DNA of 42,112 bases, taken from NCBI RefSeq assembly GCF_028875915.1, contig NZ_JAPEHW010000031.1:1-42112 (forward strand). Direction: 5' to 3'. The position numbers and the translations under genes were made by a program. The notes under the pieces are model-generated. The model had not been told where the DNA came from and did not search any database. It saw only the letters and a list, made by a program, of their open reading frames with translations. This stretch comes from Pseudoalteromonas sp. G4 (GTDB lineage: Bacteria; Pseudomonadota; Gammaproteobacteria; Enterobacterales; Alteromonadaceae). Shown here in pieces: positions 1 to 9,424 of the stretch (position 1 is its first letter; the number at the start of each line of letters is the position of its first letter).

Positions 1-29
1 AAAGCCTCAACATTGTGTTGAGGCTTTTT
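1..29 (+). terminator. Rho-independent terminator of an upstream gene outside the window
   Basis: A perfect 12-bp stem (1-12 with 16-27) closes on a 3-nt loop and runs into a T tract (25-29). It presumably ends a plus-strand gene lying before the window. The A run on the left arm means it could also work on the other strand. Confidence 0.85.
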
Positions 30-485
30 AGCATTTTAGAATTGAGATAAAGTTTGAGTAAGCCTATCTATAAATATCATCTTTTATTGTGATATGGAGC
101 AATATTTGTAACCCTCAGCGTTATGAGTACATAAGTACATAAACACCCAAATCTTTAGTTTACCATTGCAACTAAATACTTGATCTATAAAACAGCAGAG
201 CACTAAAGTAATTTATTAAATAATCGACTACTCAAATTTCGAAGATCTATTAATGGTTAGATTTTTATTGAAAATATTTTATATGATTTGTTTATTGGTC
301 ATGAGATGTATTTTTCTAATTTTGCAATCTTTTCAGTGTATCTCTATGTATTCATTATTAGTGCAAAAACAAACTCACAAGAAAATTTCGGCTTGAAATT
401 ACAGAGATGTATTTAAAACGATTTCGTGATAATTAATTATGTAGTTTACTTGATAACCAATTGAGAAATAAACACTAAAAACTGC
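30..485. other. AT-rich intergenic stretch without a recognisable gene
   Basis: About 450 bases lie between the first terminator and the tRNA-Leu promoter. I see no open frame of useful length with a ribosome-binding site, no tRNA fold and no convincing hairpin with a T run. A short direct repeat (gtacataa twice, near 127-141) is present but looks like low-complexity AT sequence. A small RNA cannot be excluded by eye. Confidence 0.6.
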
Positions 486-513
486 TTGCTGTGATTGTAT
501 TAGTTTGTATAAT
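486..513 (+). promoter_or_regulatory. Probable sigma-70 promoter of tRNA-Leu
   Basis: TTGCTG at 486-491 and a perfect TATAAT at 508-513 are separated by 16 bases. The predicted start near 520 lies about 35 bases before the mature tRNA 5' end at 555. No other gene lies between, so this is the likely tRNA promoter. Confidence 0.65.
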
Positions 514-554
514 GCAAATTGTTGATAGAGAGATAAGTCTTTTCAAGAATTTGT

Positions 555-639
555 GCCAGTGTGATGGAATTGGTAGACATAGGGGATTCAAAATCCCCCG
601 CAGCAATGCGTGGCGGTTCGAGTCCGCCCACTGGTACCA
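555..639 (+). tRNA. tRNA-Leu (anticodon CAA)
   Basis: This is an 85-nt class II tRNA. The acceptor arm gccagtg pairs with cactggt (one G-U pair), followed by discriminator A and an encoded CCA. The anticodon stem GGGGA/TCCCC closes a 7-nt loop TTCAAAA whose centre is CAA. The long variable arm expected of tRNA-Leu lies between the anticodon and T arms, and the T loop contains ttcgagt. It reads UUG codons. Confidence 0.96.
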
Positions 640-670
640 TTTAATACATCCATAGTATTAATGTAAAGAT

Positions 671-693
671 AACCGACGAAAGTCGGTTTTTTT
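671..693 (+). terminator. Terminator downstream of tRNA-Leu
   Basis: A 7-bp stem (aaccgac 671-677 with gtcggtt 682-688) closes on the stable GAAA tetraloop and is followed directly by a T run. It ends the tRNA-Leu transcript before the RDD gene. Confidence 0.85.
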
Positions 694-790
694 ATGCCTG
701 CAATTTAGCTTGTTTTAACTTTAATTAGCGTGTATTCCTCTCTCTGGGTTAGAATAACGCGTACTTCAGCTTTAAGGTTTTACATCTTCT

Positions 791-1288
791 ATGTCAAATA
801 TCGAACAACGAACTGGATTTATGCGCCGTTTAGCATCATGGGTTTATGATGCATTAGCTACCATCGCAATCATCATGTTAGCGCAAATTATCTTTTTAGG
901 GTTAATTGAGTTATTGCTGTCTTTAGGAATCGTTAATAAAACAGATGATGCTGATATCTCTCATTTTGTAACGACTCAGCCATGGAATTTTATTAATCAA
1001 TTTTATTTAGTGTGTGTGGCGTGTTTTTTCTATGTGTATTTCTGGTGTAAAGGCGGTCAAACCATCGGAATGCGTGCTTGGCGGCTAAAAGTAAGAAATC
1101 TTGATGGTTCTCCAATTAGTAAAGGACAAGCACTTATTAGAGCGGTTACGGCGCTTTTAGGGGCAGGCAACCTTTTGGTTATCTTCGATTTTAAGAATAA
1201 GCGAGCATTACAAGATTACCTCGCAAAAACAGAGGTAATTACCTTGTCAAAAGAAGAGAACAAAAAGGTATATCGAGAACTCGATTAA
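791..1288 (+). CDS. RDD family inner-membrane protein
   Basis: A 165-residue integral membrane protein of the RDD family, a family with no single established biochemical role. The N-terminal RRLASWVYDAL segment at 12-22 carries the Arg and Asp typical of the family before the first membrane helix (about 21-45). A second helix spans about 65-87. The motif GQTIGMRAWRLKVRN just after it matches the family's conserved GxTxGxRxxxxKV signature. The C-terminus is charged and cytoplasmic. The gene stands alone between the tRNA-Leu terminator and a terminator shared with lptG. RDD genes often sit beside lptFG in gammaproteobacteria, so the context is conventional. The ribosome-binding site is weak (aagg at about 773-776). 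Confidence 0.85.
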   Translation: MSNIEQRTGFMRRLASWVYDALATIAIIMLAQIIFLGLIELLLSLGIVNKTDDADISHFVTTQPWNFINQFYLVCVACFFYVYFWCKGGQTIGMRAWRLKVRNLDGSPISKGQALIRAVTALLGAGNLLVIFDFKNKRALQDYLAKTEVITLSKEENKKVYRELD

Positions 1289-1304
1289 CCCTATCTTAAA
1301 AAGT

Positions 1305-1329
1305 AAAAAGGCGCTATTGGCGCCTTTTT
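1305..1329. terminator. Bidirectional terminator between the RDD gene and lptG
   Basis: A 10-bp stem (aaaaaggcgc 1305-1314 with gcgccttttt 1320-1329) has a 5-nt loop and A and T tracts on either side, so it can act on both strands. It serves the converging RDD and lptFG genes. The hairpin overlaps the lptG stop codon (1314-1316), so the two signals share bases. Confidence 0.85.
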
Positions 1330-2378
1330 AGTAGAAATGTTGCAATCGCAATAAAGATAACGCTTGGCATTATGGCACCAATAGAGGGGTGTAACTCATA
1401 TACCAATACAAATGGGCCAAATATACGATCTGTTAAGTGGAAAACAATACCTGTTACCACACCCATTACAATGCGAGCGCCCATGGTTACGCTTCGTAGT
1501 GGGCCAAATATAAACGATAAGGCAACTAATAACATTACAGCGATAGTAAGAGGTTGAACTACCTTTCGCCAAAACGCGAGATCGTAAGTGCTAGTATCTT
1601 GATCGTTTTCTTTTAAATATGAAAGGTATGAATATAAACCAGTAAATGAGAGCGTTTCTGGTTTTACTGAAACCACGCCTAGTTTTTCAGGTGTTAATTT
1701 TGATTGATAGAAAAACTCTTTGCTGACTGAGGTATTTGTATTGTTTGCAGTAATATCAAGATTCTGAACCTTGTATAGCTGCCAACCATCTTTTTCAGGA
1801 ACGGCTTTTTCGGCACGTTTTATCGATTGTAATTCAAGGCGCTCGTTGAACTGGTACATAGTTAATCCATCAAGACGACCTGATTCATCAACATTATTAA
1901 TATTAATAAAAGTATTGCCGTCTTTTGCCCAAACACCTTGTTGGGCGTTGAAAATACTACCACCTGAGATTTCCATTGTTCGTAGTTGCTTTGCAGTCTT
2001 TTGCGCTTCAGGAACAACCCACTCGGCGATAGCCATCATCACTAGCGCAAGTAACAGTGCTGTTTTCATTACCGAGCGAATAATTTGAAAGCGTGAAAGT
2101 CCAGCTGCTTGCATAACCACAAGCTCGCTGTTTGAAGCAAGCGCACCAAGCCCAAGTAGACCACCAATTAACGCAGCCATAGGAAAGAAGACAACTATAT
2201 CGTAAGGCATGCTGTATAAGGTGTAGAGCACAGCATCAACAATATCATATGTGCCTCGGCCAACAGATTTGAGTTGTTCAATAAATTTAATTAACGTACC
2301 AATGCCTACCAAAACTAACAGTGTAAACCCCGTTGTTTGTAAAAGGCTGCGGCCTAAATAACCATCTAAAATTTTCAT
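1314..2378 (-). CDS. lptG: LPS export ABC transporter permease LptG
   Basis: A 354-residue inner-membrane permease of the LptB2FG complex, which extracts lipopolysaccharide from the inner membrane and passes it to LptC and the periplasmic bridge. It has the family layout: membrane helices at about 13-33, 55-80 and 100-120, a large periplasmic jellyroll domain at about 130-260, then three helices in the last 85 residues. The N-terminal MKILDGYLGRSLL is characteristic. It overlaps lptF by 4 bases (ATGA), implying translational coupling in an lptF-lptG operon. Length is normal for the family. No lptB or lptC gene is in the window. Confidence 0.95.
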   Translation of the reverse strand: MKILDGYLGRSLLQTTGFTLLVLVGIGTLIKFIEQLKSVGRGTYDIVDAVLYTLYSMPYDIVVFFPMAALIGGLLGLGALASNSELVVMQAAGLSRFQIIRSVMKTALLLALVMMAIAEWVVPEAQKTAKQLRTMEISGGSIFNAQQGVWAKDGNTFININNVDESGRLDGLTMYQFNERLELQSIKRAEKAVPEKDGWQLYKVQNLDITANNTNTSVSKEFFYQSKLTPEKLGVVSVKPETLSFTGLYSYLSYLKENDQDTSTYDLAFWRKVVQPLTIAVMLLVALSFIFGPLRSVTMGARIVMGVVTGIVFHLTDRIFGPFVLVYELHPSIGAIMPSVIFIAIATFLLKRRQ

Positions 2379-3490
2379 GCTGTAGCCTCCTTCTTGCTAA
2401 ACCAAGCTCTAATTGTAGAGCCAAGAGGCCTGTCTCTGAGAATTAAGAATGTACCAATAAATAAAGCACTTAAATGTATCCACCATAAACCAATTGAGGT
2501 AGGTACTTTACCATCTTGTACTAAAAAGGTACCTGCGTTTAATAAAACAAAGTAACCAAGATACAGTGAAATTGCGGGTACTAGCTTAGCAAACTTTCCC
2601 TGACGCGGATTAACCACTGATAAAGGCACTGCTATTAGGGTAAGTAACGGAATTGATAAAGGCACTGCTAAGCGCCATTGGAATTGAGCAATCGACTCTT
2701 TGGTGCCTTGCTCTAATAATTGCATTGATGACAAAGCTTCTAATTTGCGGCGTTTTTGTTCAATAGCCTGATCTTGAATTTGTACTTCATAATTAGTGAA
2801 TTCAGTTAATTGTAACTGTTTTGAACCAGCTGGATTTTCGTACCGTTTACCATCGTTTAATATTAGTTTTTGTTCACCGGTGTTGTTATCTTCTAATACT
2901 TTACCTCTTTCGGCATAAACTACTTCTGAGGTACGCATTTCTCCGTCTTTATCAATCTGCGCATAAAAAACGCGGTCGAGTTCTGTTCCACCTTGATTAA
3001 TATCATGAATAAATACAACGGCTTTTTCGTTATCAGTTTGTTGAAAACGACCAGAGCGAAGCGCTGCGAGGCCTGCATCGGCTTCTATTTTCTCTTTTAA
3101 TTGGTATTCGTGTTCATTTGCCCATGGTGCAAGTTTAAGTGTAAGGAAACCGGCTAAAATAGCTAATAGTGTGGACGATACTAGAGTTAGGCGCACCACG
3201 TACCATTCACTCACGCCGCACGCTTTTAAAACTGTCATTTCGCTGTCAGCATAAATGCGGCTATACGCCAAAATAATGCCTAAGAAAATACTTAACGGTA
3301 AAATTAAAGATGCAAGTTGTGGCAGCTTTAATAACACCATTTGCAACACCAATTGTCCAGGAATAGAGCCTTCTGCTGCATCAGCTAAAATAGAGACAAA
3401 TTTTTGACTGACGAAAATCGTCATCAGGGTAAGGAATACCGCGAGCTGAGATTTAAATACTTCTGTCGATAAATAGCGAAAGATTAACAC
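2375..3490 (-). CDS. lptF: LPS export ABC transporter permease LptF
   Basis: A 371-residue inner-membrane permease, partner of LptG in LptB2FG. It begins MLIFRYLSTEVFKSQLAVF, typical of LptF. Three N-terminal helices (about 15-35, 50-75, 97-118) precede a periplasmic beta-jellyroll (about 125-260), and three helices follow. It is the first gene of the lptF-lptG operon and is transcribed divergently from pepA, the usual gammaproteobacterial arrangement. The ATG at 3490 is taken as the start because it gives the expected N-terminus. Both permeases are needed for LPS transport and are normally essential. Confidence 0.95.
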   Translation of the reverse strand: MLIFRYLSTEVFKSQLAVFLTLMTIFVSQKFVSILADAAEGSIPGQLVLQMVLLKLPQLASLILPLSIFLGIILAYSRIYADSEMTVLKACGVSEWYVVRLTLVSSTLLAILAGFLTLKLAPWANEHEYQLKEKIEADAGLAALRSGRFQQTDNEKAVVFIHDINQGGTELDRVFYAQIDKDGEMRTSEVVYAERGKVLEDNNTGEQKLILNDGKRYENPAGSKQLQLTEFTNYEVQIQDQAIEQKRRKLEALSSMQLLEQGTKESIAQFQWRLAVPLSIPLLTLIAVPLSVVNPRQGKFAKLVPAISLYLGYFVLLNAGTFLVQDGKVPTSIGLWWIHLSALFIGTFLILRDRPLGSTIRAWFSKKEATA

Positions 3491-3645
3491 CGCGACCCCT
3501 ACAAAACTTGTCTTTTTACTGGAATAGTCTGAAATTTTAAGTAAACTTTGTATTTTTACAACTTAAATATATGCCATTAGGACTTAAATTTAAAAATTAA
3601 GTTTGTTTTGGTTTAATTTATAGTCAAAATCACTCAGGAGTCGCT
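3491..3645. promoter_or_regulatory. Divergent promoter region between lptF and pepA
   Basis: These 155 AT-rich bases must carry promoters for both the lptFG operon and the pepA-holC-valS run, since the genes point away from each other. A TATAGT at 3619-3624 could be a pepA -10 box, but no strong -35 partner is visible. The pepA ribosome-binding site (caggag, 3635-3640) is clear. Exact promoters are not assigned. Confidence 0.35.
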
Positions 3646-5157
3646 ATGGAATTTAGCGTTAAAAGTGGCAGCCCAGAAAAACAACGCAGTGCATGTATTG
3701 TTGTGGGTGTTTATGAACCTCGCCGTTTATCACCAATTGGCGAGCAACTCGATCGTATTAGCGATGGTTATATTTCTAATTTGCTACGCCGCGGCGATTT
3801 AGAAGGTAAGCCTGGGCAAATGTTGCTATTACACCATGTACCAAACGTGTTAAGTGAGCGCGTGCTATTAGTTGGTTGTGGTAAAGAACGTGAGCTTGAT
3901 GATAAGCAATATAAGCAAATTATTTCAAAAACCATTAGTACGTTAAATGATACTGGTTCTATGGAAGCGGTATGCTTCTTAACAGAACTACATGTAAAAG
4001 GTCGCGATACGTATTGGAAAGTACGTCAAGCAGTAGAAACTACGCAAGACAGCCTATATGTGTTCGATCAGCTAAAAAGCAAGAAAAGCGAAGCACGCAG
4101 ACCGCTTCGTAAAATCGTATTTAACGTACCAACACGTCGTGAATTAACGATTGGTGAGACGGCAATTGAGCATGGTTTAGCTATTTCACATGGCCAAAAG
4201 CTGTGTAAAGACGTTGCAAATATGCCACCTAATATCTGTAATCCAGCGTATCTTGGTGAGCAAGCGCAAGCACTTGAAGCAAACTTTGACAACGTTAAAG
4301 TAAATTTAGTTGGCGAGAAAGAAATGGAAGAGCTTGGTATGCATTCATACCTTGCAGTAGGCCGTGGTAGTGCGAATGAATCGATTATGTCGGTTATTCA
4401 CTATACTGGTGCGGCTGAAGAAAAAGCGCCAATTGTACTGGTTGGTAAAGGTCTTACTTTTGACTCAGGTGGTATTTCAATCAAGCCAGGCGAAGGCATG
4501 GATGAAATGAAATACGATATGGGTGGCGCCGCAGGTGTACTAGGTACGATGCGTGCGATTGTTGAAATGCAGCTGCCAATTAACGTAATTGCGGTACTTG
4601 CTGGTTGTGAAAACATGCCAAGCAGCAATGCATACCGCCCAGGTGATATTTTAACAACCATGTCTGGTCAAACAGTTGAAGTATTAAATACAGATGCTGA
4701 AGGTCGCTTGGTATTATGTGATGCATTAACTTATGTTGAAGCCTTCGATCCTGATACAGTAATTGACGTAGCTACCTTAACAGGCGCGTGTATTATTGCA
4801 CTTGGTCACCATACTTCAGGTCTACTTGCTAACCACAACCCACTGGCGCATGACTTATTAAAAGCGTCAGAGCTTAGTGGAGACAGAGCATGGCAGTTAC
4901 CGTTATGGGATGAATATCAAGAGCAACTTGAAAGCCCATTTGCAGATTTCACTAACTTAGGTGGACGCGCAGCGGGTACAATTACTGCAGCGTGTTTCTT
5001 ATCTCGCTTTACTAAAAAGTATCACTGGGCACACTTAGATGTGGCGGGTACTGCATGGCGTAGTGGTAAGAACAAAGGGGCAACAGGTCGCCCAGTTGCA
5101 ATGTTAACTCAGTATCTATTAAACCGTGCTGATGTTAATATGGAGCAAGATGCCTAA
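3646..5157 (+). CDS. pepA: Leucyl aminopeptidase PepA (family M17)
   Basis: A 503-residue cytosolic leucine aminopeptidase with a two-metal active site, forming hexamers in the family. It removes N-terminal residues from peptides; the E. coli homologue also acts in Xer recombination and carAB control. Metal and catalytic residues are in place: Lys268 and Asp273 in the KGLTFDSGG motif, Lys280 in SIKPG, and the signature NTDAEGRL at 348-355 with Asp350, Glu352 and Arg354. Length equals that of E. coli PepA. The SD sequence caggag lies 5 bases before the ATG. It leads the conserved pepA-holC-valS run, with a 21-base gap to holC. Confidence 0.97.
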   Translation: MEFSVKSGSPEKQRSACIVVGVYEPRRLSPIGEQLDRISDGYISNLLRRGDLEGKPGQMLLLHHVPNVLSERVLLVGCGKERELDDKQYKQIISKTISTLNDTGSMEAVCFLTELHVKGRDTYWKVRQAVETTQDSLYVFDQLKSKKSEARRPLRKIVFNVPTRRELTIGETAIEHGLAISHGQKLCKDVANMPPNICNPAYLGEQAQALEANFDNVKVNLVGEKEMEELGMHSYLAVGRGSANESIMSVIHYTGAAEEKAPIVLVGKGLTFDSGGISIKPGEGMDEMKYDMGGAAGVLGTMRAIVEMQLPINVIAVLAGCENMPSSNAYRPGDILTTMSGQTVEVLNTDAEGRLVLCDALTYVEAFDPDTVIDVATLTGACIIALGHHTSGLLANHNPLAHDLLKASELSGDRAWQLPLWDEYQEQLESPFADFTNLGGRAAGTITAACFLSRFTKKYHWAHLDVAGTAWRSGKNKGATGRPVAMLTQYLLNRADVNMEQDA

Positions 5158-5178
5158 AGTGATTCTAGAGGCAGTTTA

Positions 5179-5619
5179 ATGAACGCAGTATTTTACGTTC
5201 TAAAACAACTAAATGAGCCGGTAAATTCCATTCCGGCTCATTTTGATCTAGCAGCAAGGCTGGCTGCAGATTGTTACCGACACGGAAAAAAAGTATTTAT
5301 TTATGTAGATAATCAAGAAGATGCCCATTTAATTGATGAGCATTTGTGGCAATTCGAAGTTGATAGCTTCGTGCCACACAATCTACAAGGCGAGGGACCA
5401 CAAGCAGGTTCACCTGTTGAAATTGGCGAGTCAGCGCCGGTGGCAAATCGCAAAGTGATAATTAATTTGGCTAAAACAGTGCCAGATTTTATTCGTCGCT
5501 TTTCAGAGGTATATGACTTTGTACCTTCTGATGAACAATTAAAAGGTGTAGCGCGTGAACGCTACAAAGTAATGCGTCAATTAGGGGCGCATTTGTCGAC
5601 ACAAGAGATAGAGATTTAG
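5179..5619 (+). CDS. holC: DNA polymerase III chi subunit HolC
   Basis: A 146-residue accessory subunit of the DNA polymerase III clamp loader. It links the clamp loader, through psi, to single-stranded DNA-binding protein. The N-terminal pattern [10 protein letters not shown] followed by a Rossmann-like fold with [21 protein letters not shown] near residues 36-57 is typical, as is the C-terminal [19 protein letters not shown] segment. Length matches E. coli chi (147). It sits between pepA and valS, 21 and 17 bases from its neighbours, the conserved gammaproteobacterial order. Confidence 0.94.
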   Translation: MNAVFYVLKQLNEPVNSIPAHFDLAARLAADCYRHGKKVFIYVDNQEDAHLIDEHLWQFEVDSFVPHNLQGEGPQAGSPVEIGESAPVANRKVIINLAKTVPDFIRRFSEVYDFVPSDEQLKGVARERYKVMRQLGAHLSTQEIEI

Positions 5620-5636
5620 TATTAAGGTTCTGTGCA

Positions 5637-8483
5637 ATGGATAAAACCTATAATCCACAAGATATTGAACAGTCGTTATATCAAGGCTGGGAAGAGAAAG
5701 GCTACTTTAAACCGTCAGGTAAAGGTGACGCGTATTCAATTATGATCCCACCGCCAAATGTCACAGGTAGCTTGCACATGGGCCACGCCTTCCAAGATAC
5801 CATCATGGATACGCTGACACGTTTTAAGCGTATGCAAGGCAATAACACCCTTTGGCAGGTTGGTACTGACCACGCAGGTATCGCAACGCAAATGGTTGTA
5901 GAGCGTAAACTTGCAGCTGAAGAAGGTAAAACACGTCATGAGCTTGGCCGTGATAATTTCATTGACCGTATTTGGCAGTGGAAAAATGAATCTGGCGGCA
6001 CGATTACCAAGCAGTTACGTCGACTAGGTGCGTCGGTAGATTGGGACCGCGAACGCTTTACAATGGATGAAGGTCTTTCTGAAGCAGTTAAAGAAGTATT
6101 CGTTCGTCTTCATAAAGAAGATTTAATTTACCGTGGTAAGCGTCTTGTAAACTGGGATCCGAAATTACACACTGCAATTTCAGATTTAGAAGTTGAAAAC
6201 AAAGACAAACAAGGCCATATGTGGAACCTGCGTTATCCGCTGGCTGATGGCCTAACAACGCAAGATGGTAAAGACTACATTGTTGTTGCAACAACACGTC
6301 CTGAGACCATGCTGGGTGATACAGGTGTTGCAGTAAACCCAAATGACGAGCGCTATCAAGACTTGATTGGTAAAGAAGTAATTCTGCCAATTGTAAATCG
6401 TCGTATTCCAATCGTTGCTGATGAACATGCCGATATGGAAAAAGGCACTGGCTGCGTAAAAATTACCCCAGCGCATGATTTCAACGATAACGAGGTAGGT
6501 AAACGTCACCAGTTACCTATGATCAATATCTTTAACAAAGATGCTGCGGTATTGACTGCGGGTGAAGGTTATACATTTGATGGCAAGCCGCAAGAAATCG
6601 ACGCACCAATTCCAGAGCGTTTCCATGGTCTTGATCGTTTTGATGCGCGTAAAGCGATTGTATCTGAATTTGAACAGCTTGGTTTACTAGAGAAAATCGA
6701 AGATCACAGCCTAACAGTACCGTACGGCGACCGTTCAGGTGTGGTTATTGAGCCACTTCTTACAGACCAATGGTATGTGCGTGTTGCACCACTGGCAGAG
6801 CCTGCTAAGCAAGCAGTTGCAAATGGTGATATTAAATTTGTACCAGCGCAATATGAAAACATGTACAACGCATGGATGAACGACATTCAAGATTGGTGTA
6901 TTTCGCGTCAGCTTTGGTGGGGACACCGTATTCCAGCATGGTACGATGCTGAGGGTAACGTATATGTTGGTCGCAGCGAAGAAGAAGTACGTAGCGAGAA
7001 TAACATCGCTGCAGATGTTGCACTTACACAAGATGAAGACGTACTTGATACTTGGTTCTCATCGGCTCTTTGGACCTTCTCAACGCAAGGTTGGCCTGCA
7101 CAAACTGAAGATTTAAAAGTATTCCACCCATCAGATGTGCTGGTAACGGGTTTTGATATTATCTTCTTCTGGGTTGCACGTATGATCATGATGACCATGC
7201 ACTTCATCAAAGATGAAGACGGCAAACCACAAGTGCCATTTAAAACGGTTTACGTAACCGGCCTTATTCGCGATGAAAATGGCGATAAGATGTCTAAGTC
7301 AAAAGGTAACGTACTTGACCCAATCGATATGATTGACGGTATTGATCTTGAGACCTTAGTTGAAAAACGTACGGGTAATATGATGCAGCCACAGCTGGCA
7401 GCAAAAATTGAGAAAAACACTCGTAAGACATTCGAAAATGGTATTGAAGCACACGGTACAGATGCACTGCGTTTTACACTTGCTGCAATGGCATCAACAG
7501 GGCGTGATATCAACTGGGATATGAACCGTCTTGAAGGTTACCGTAACTTCTGTAACAAGCTGTGGAATGCGAGCCGTTACGTTTTAATGCACACAGAAGA
7601 AAAAGACTGTGGCTTTAATGGTGGCGAAATGGAGCATTCACTTGCAGATCGTTGGATCTTAGGCCAATTCCAAAACACGGTTAAAACATTTACTGATCAT
7701 ATAGATAATTACCGTTTTGATTTAGCAGCAAGCACTATTTACGAGTTCACTTGGAACCAATTCTGTGACTGGTATCTTGAGCTTACTAAGCCAGTATTGT
7801 TTAAAGGCAATGAAGCGGAGCAACGTGGTACACGTAATACGCTAGTTACCGTGCTTGAAGGCTTACTGCGCTTAATGCACCCATTAACGCCATATATTAC
7901 TGAAACAATCTGGCAGCGTGTTGCACCACTTGCAAACATTAACGCCGATACCATTATGCTGCAATCTTTCCCTGAGTTTGATGCAAGCAAAGTGGACGAG
8001 TCAGCAATGGCTGATCTTGAATGGGTTAAGCAGTTTATCGTTGCGATTCGTAACATCCGTGGTGAAATGGACATTAGTCCTAACAAGCCGCTTGATGTAC
8101 TGCTTAAAAACGCAAGTGACGAAGATAAGCGTCGCCTAGCAGAAAACGCAAAGTTCCTAGCATCATTAGCTAAATTAGAGTCTACGACTGTATTAGCTGA
8201 CACTGACGAAGCGCCAGCATCTGCAACCGCGTTAGTGGGTGGTCTTGAAGTACTTATTCCTATGGCAGGTCTTATCGATGTTGAAGCTGAGCTTGCGCGT
8301 ATTAGTAAACAGCTTGAAAAAGCAGAAAAAGGCTTAGAGCAAGTTGAGCGTAAGTTAGCAAACGAAAAGTTTGTTAACAATGCACCTGAAGCAGTACTTG
8401 CCAAAGAGCAAGAAAAGCTTGCTGAATACAGTGAAGCAAAAGCGAAACTGCTTGAGCAAAAAGAAAAAATTGAAAGTCTTTAA
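5637..8483 (+). CDS. valS: Valyl-tRNA synthetase
   Basis: A 948-residue class Ia aminoacyl-tRNA synthetase that charges tRNA-Val in the cytosol. The HIGH-type motif is HMGH at 47-50, preceded by PPPNVTGSL, and the KMSKS motif is at 551-555. The editing (CP1) domain occupies about 190-400 and includes [13 protein letters not shown], which hydrolyses mischarged Thr-tRNA. The last 70 residues form the charged coiled coil that grips the tRNA elbow. Length is as in E. coli (951). It is the last gene of pepA-holC-valS and is followed by a strong terminator at 8495. Confidence 0.97.
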   Translation: MDKTYNPQDIEQSLYQGWEEKGYFKPSGKGDAYSIMIPPPNVTGSLHMGHAFQDTIMDTLTRFKRMQGNNTLWQVGTDHAGIATQMVVERKLAAEEGKTRHELGRDNFIDRIWQWKNESGGTITKQLRRLGASVDWDRERFTMDEGLSEAVKEVFVRLHKEDLIYRGKRLVNWDPKLHTAISDLEVENKDKQGHMWNLRYPLADGLTTQDGKDYIVVATTRPETMLGDTGVAVNPNDERYQDLIGKEVILPIVNRRIPIVADEHADMEKGTGCVKITPAHDFNDNEVGKRHQLPMINIFNKDAAVLTAGEGYTFDGKPQEIDAPIPERFHGLDRFDARKAIVSEFEQLGLLEKIEDHSLTVPYGDRSGVVIEPLLTDQWYVRVAPLAEPAKQAVANGDIKFVPAQYENMYNAWMNDIQDWCISRQLWWGHRIPAWYDAEGNVYVGRSEEEVRSENNIAADVALTQDEDVLDTWFSSALWTFSTQGWPAQTEDLKVFHPSDVLVTGFDIIFFWVARMIMMTMHFIKDEDGKPQVPFKTVYVTGLIRDENGDKMSKSKGNVLDPIDMIDGIDLETLVEKRTGNMMQPQLAAKIEKNTRKTFENGIEAHGTDALRFTLAAMASTGRDINWDMNRLEGYRNFCNKLWNASRYVLMHTEEKDCGFNGGEMEHSLADRWILGQFQNTVKTFTDHIDNYRFDLAASTIYEFTWNQFCDWYLELTKPVLFKGNEAEQRGTRNTLVTVLEGLLRLMHPLTPYITETIWQRVAPLANINADTIMLQSFPEFDASKVDESAMADLEWVKQFIVAIRNIRGEMDISPNKPLDVLLKNASDEDKRRLAENAKFLASLAKLESTTVLADTDEAPASATALVGGLEVLIPMAGLIDVEAELARISKQLEKAEKGLEQVERKLANEKFVNNAPEAVLAKEQEKLAEYSEAKAKLLEQKEKIESL

Positions 8484-8494
8484 GGCTTTTGTTA

Positions 8495-8524
8495 AAAAAC
8501 CGCGATAAATTCGCGGTTTTTTTT
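8495..8524 (+). terminator. Terminator of the pepA-holC-valS run
   Basis: A stem of six A and CCGCGA (8495-8506) pairs with TCGCGG and a T run (8512-8524) across a 5-nt loop. It sits 11 bases after the valS stop codon and only 12 bases before the next start codon. A longer frame for the next gene beginning at 8489 would run through this hairpin, one reason to reject that start. Confidence 0.9.
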
Positions 8525-8536
8525 GCAAGGACGAAA

Positions 8537-9301
8537 ATGAATAGCCTAGGTATTTTTTATATTAATTTAGCGCGTAGCCAAGATAGGCGCGGTGCTATGG
8601 AAGCCGAATTAAACAAATATAACTGTACTTATACCCGTATTGAAGCTGCAGACGGTAAACAGCCAGAGATGCTTAAAAATTCAGGATACTGTGCAAAGCT
8701 TAATAAAAAGTATTACCACAAGGTACTTTCCAGCGGCGAAATTGGTTGTGTAGAAAGTCATAAACGAGCACTCAGCGCGTTTTTACAATCTGATTTTCAA
8801 TGCGCGCTGATTTTAGAAGATGATGCACGCGCAAACTATGATCTTTTTAAGGAATTAACCTCACTGGCACAAACCTCGAATGACTGGGATGTTATTAAAC
8901 TGTACTTAGGGAAAAAGAAAAAGCGCTTGAGAAACTCAGTTAAAATTTCAGAAAATTTGAAAATTGGAATACCAACAAAAGTTCCCACTTCGGCATTAGC
9001 TCAGTTGGTTTCTCGGGAAGGGGCAGAGAAATTATTGCGAGCTTATAAGAATTTTGGTGAGCCAGCAGATGTTTTGTTAAAGTCGTGGTGGCGCTACAAT
9101 TTACGCATTCTTGCTGTGGAAAATGCTGTTTTTGACACTGCAGATGTTGAAAGTGAGATTGATGCTCAGAGTCATAGGAAAGTGGGCAAAAAGAATCGGC
9201 TCAAACGCCTGTGGCAAAAATTGAAGTATGAAGTGTTTAATCAAATCAATAAGCAATCCGACAACTTACTAAGTTCACTAGCAAAAGTGTCGGTTAAATA
9301 A
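8537..9301 (+). CDS. Glycosyltransferase family 25 protein
   Basis: A 254-residue glycosyltransferase of family GT25, the family of LPS galactosyltransferases such as LgtB/LpsA; it probably adds a sugar to the LPS core or another surface glycan in the cytosol. Family features are the N-terminal IFYINLARSQDRR motif, GCVESHKRAL at about 75-84, and LEDDA at about 94-98, the acidic metal/sugar-nucleotide site. The C-terminus is basic, as in family members that bind the membrane. The ATG at 8537 follows caagga by a normal spacing; the frame is open upstream to 8489 but that part covers the valS terminator. The sugar donor and acceptor cannot be told from sequence. Confidence 0.85.
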   Translation: MNSLGIFYINLARSQDRRGAMEAELNKYNCTYTRIEAADGKQPEMLKNSGYCAKLNKKYYHKVLSSGEIGCVESHKRALSAFLQSDFQCALILEDDARANYDLFKELTSLAQTSNDWDVIKLYLGKKKKRLRNSVKISENLKIGIPTKVPTSALAQLVSREGAEKLLRAYKNFGEPADVLLKSWWRYNLRILAVENAVFDTADVESEIDAQSHRKVGKKNRLKRLWQKLKYEVFNQINKQSDNLLSSLAKVSVK

Positions 9302-9346
9302 ATACCCAAAATTTTTACGCTTGTTTACTTTATTTAGCGCAAAAAA

Positions 9347-9376
9347 TTGACTCGCAAAGTCATTTTAAGAGATAGT
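9347..9376 (+). promoter_or_regulatory. Possible promoter of the S46 peptidase gene
   Basis: TTGACT at 9347-9352 and GATAGT at 9371-9376 are separated by 18 bases, about 50 bases before the start codon at 9425. The -35 box is good and the -10 box matches four of six bases. No terminator is visible between the GT25 gene and this point, so read-through is also possible. Confidence 0.35.
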
Positions 9377-9424
9377 GATATTGTAACAATTTCATAAGAA
9401 ATGCTAATAAAAAGGAAACGCACA

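Noticed and set aside
120..145. Direct repeat gtacataa in the first intergenic stretch as a CRISPR-like or binding-site array
   Set aside because: Only two adjacent short copies in AT-rich sequence, no further units and no spacers.
1771..2088. A 105-codon plus-strand frame inside lptG
   Set aside because: It is opposite the periplasmic domain of a well-supported essential gene and has no family resemblance or ribosome-binding site.
7739..8404. A 221-codon open frame on the minus strand inside valS
   Set aside because: It is fully antisense to the conserved C-terminal part of valS, is rich in Ser and Ala as expected of a shadow frame, and has no ribosome-binding site or neighbours.
8489..8536. 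Extended N-terminus of the GT25 gene from 8489
   Set aside because: The extension would be encoded by the valS terminator hairpin; ATG 8537 has a proper ribosome-binding site and the family N-terminus.
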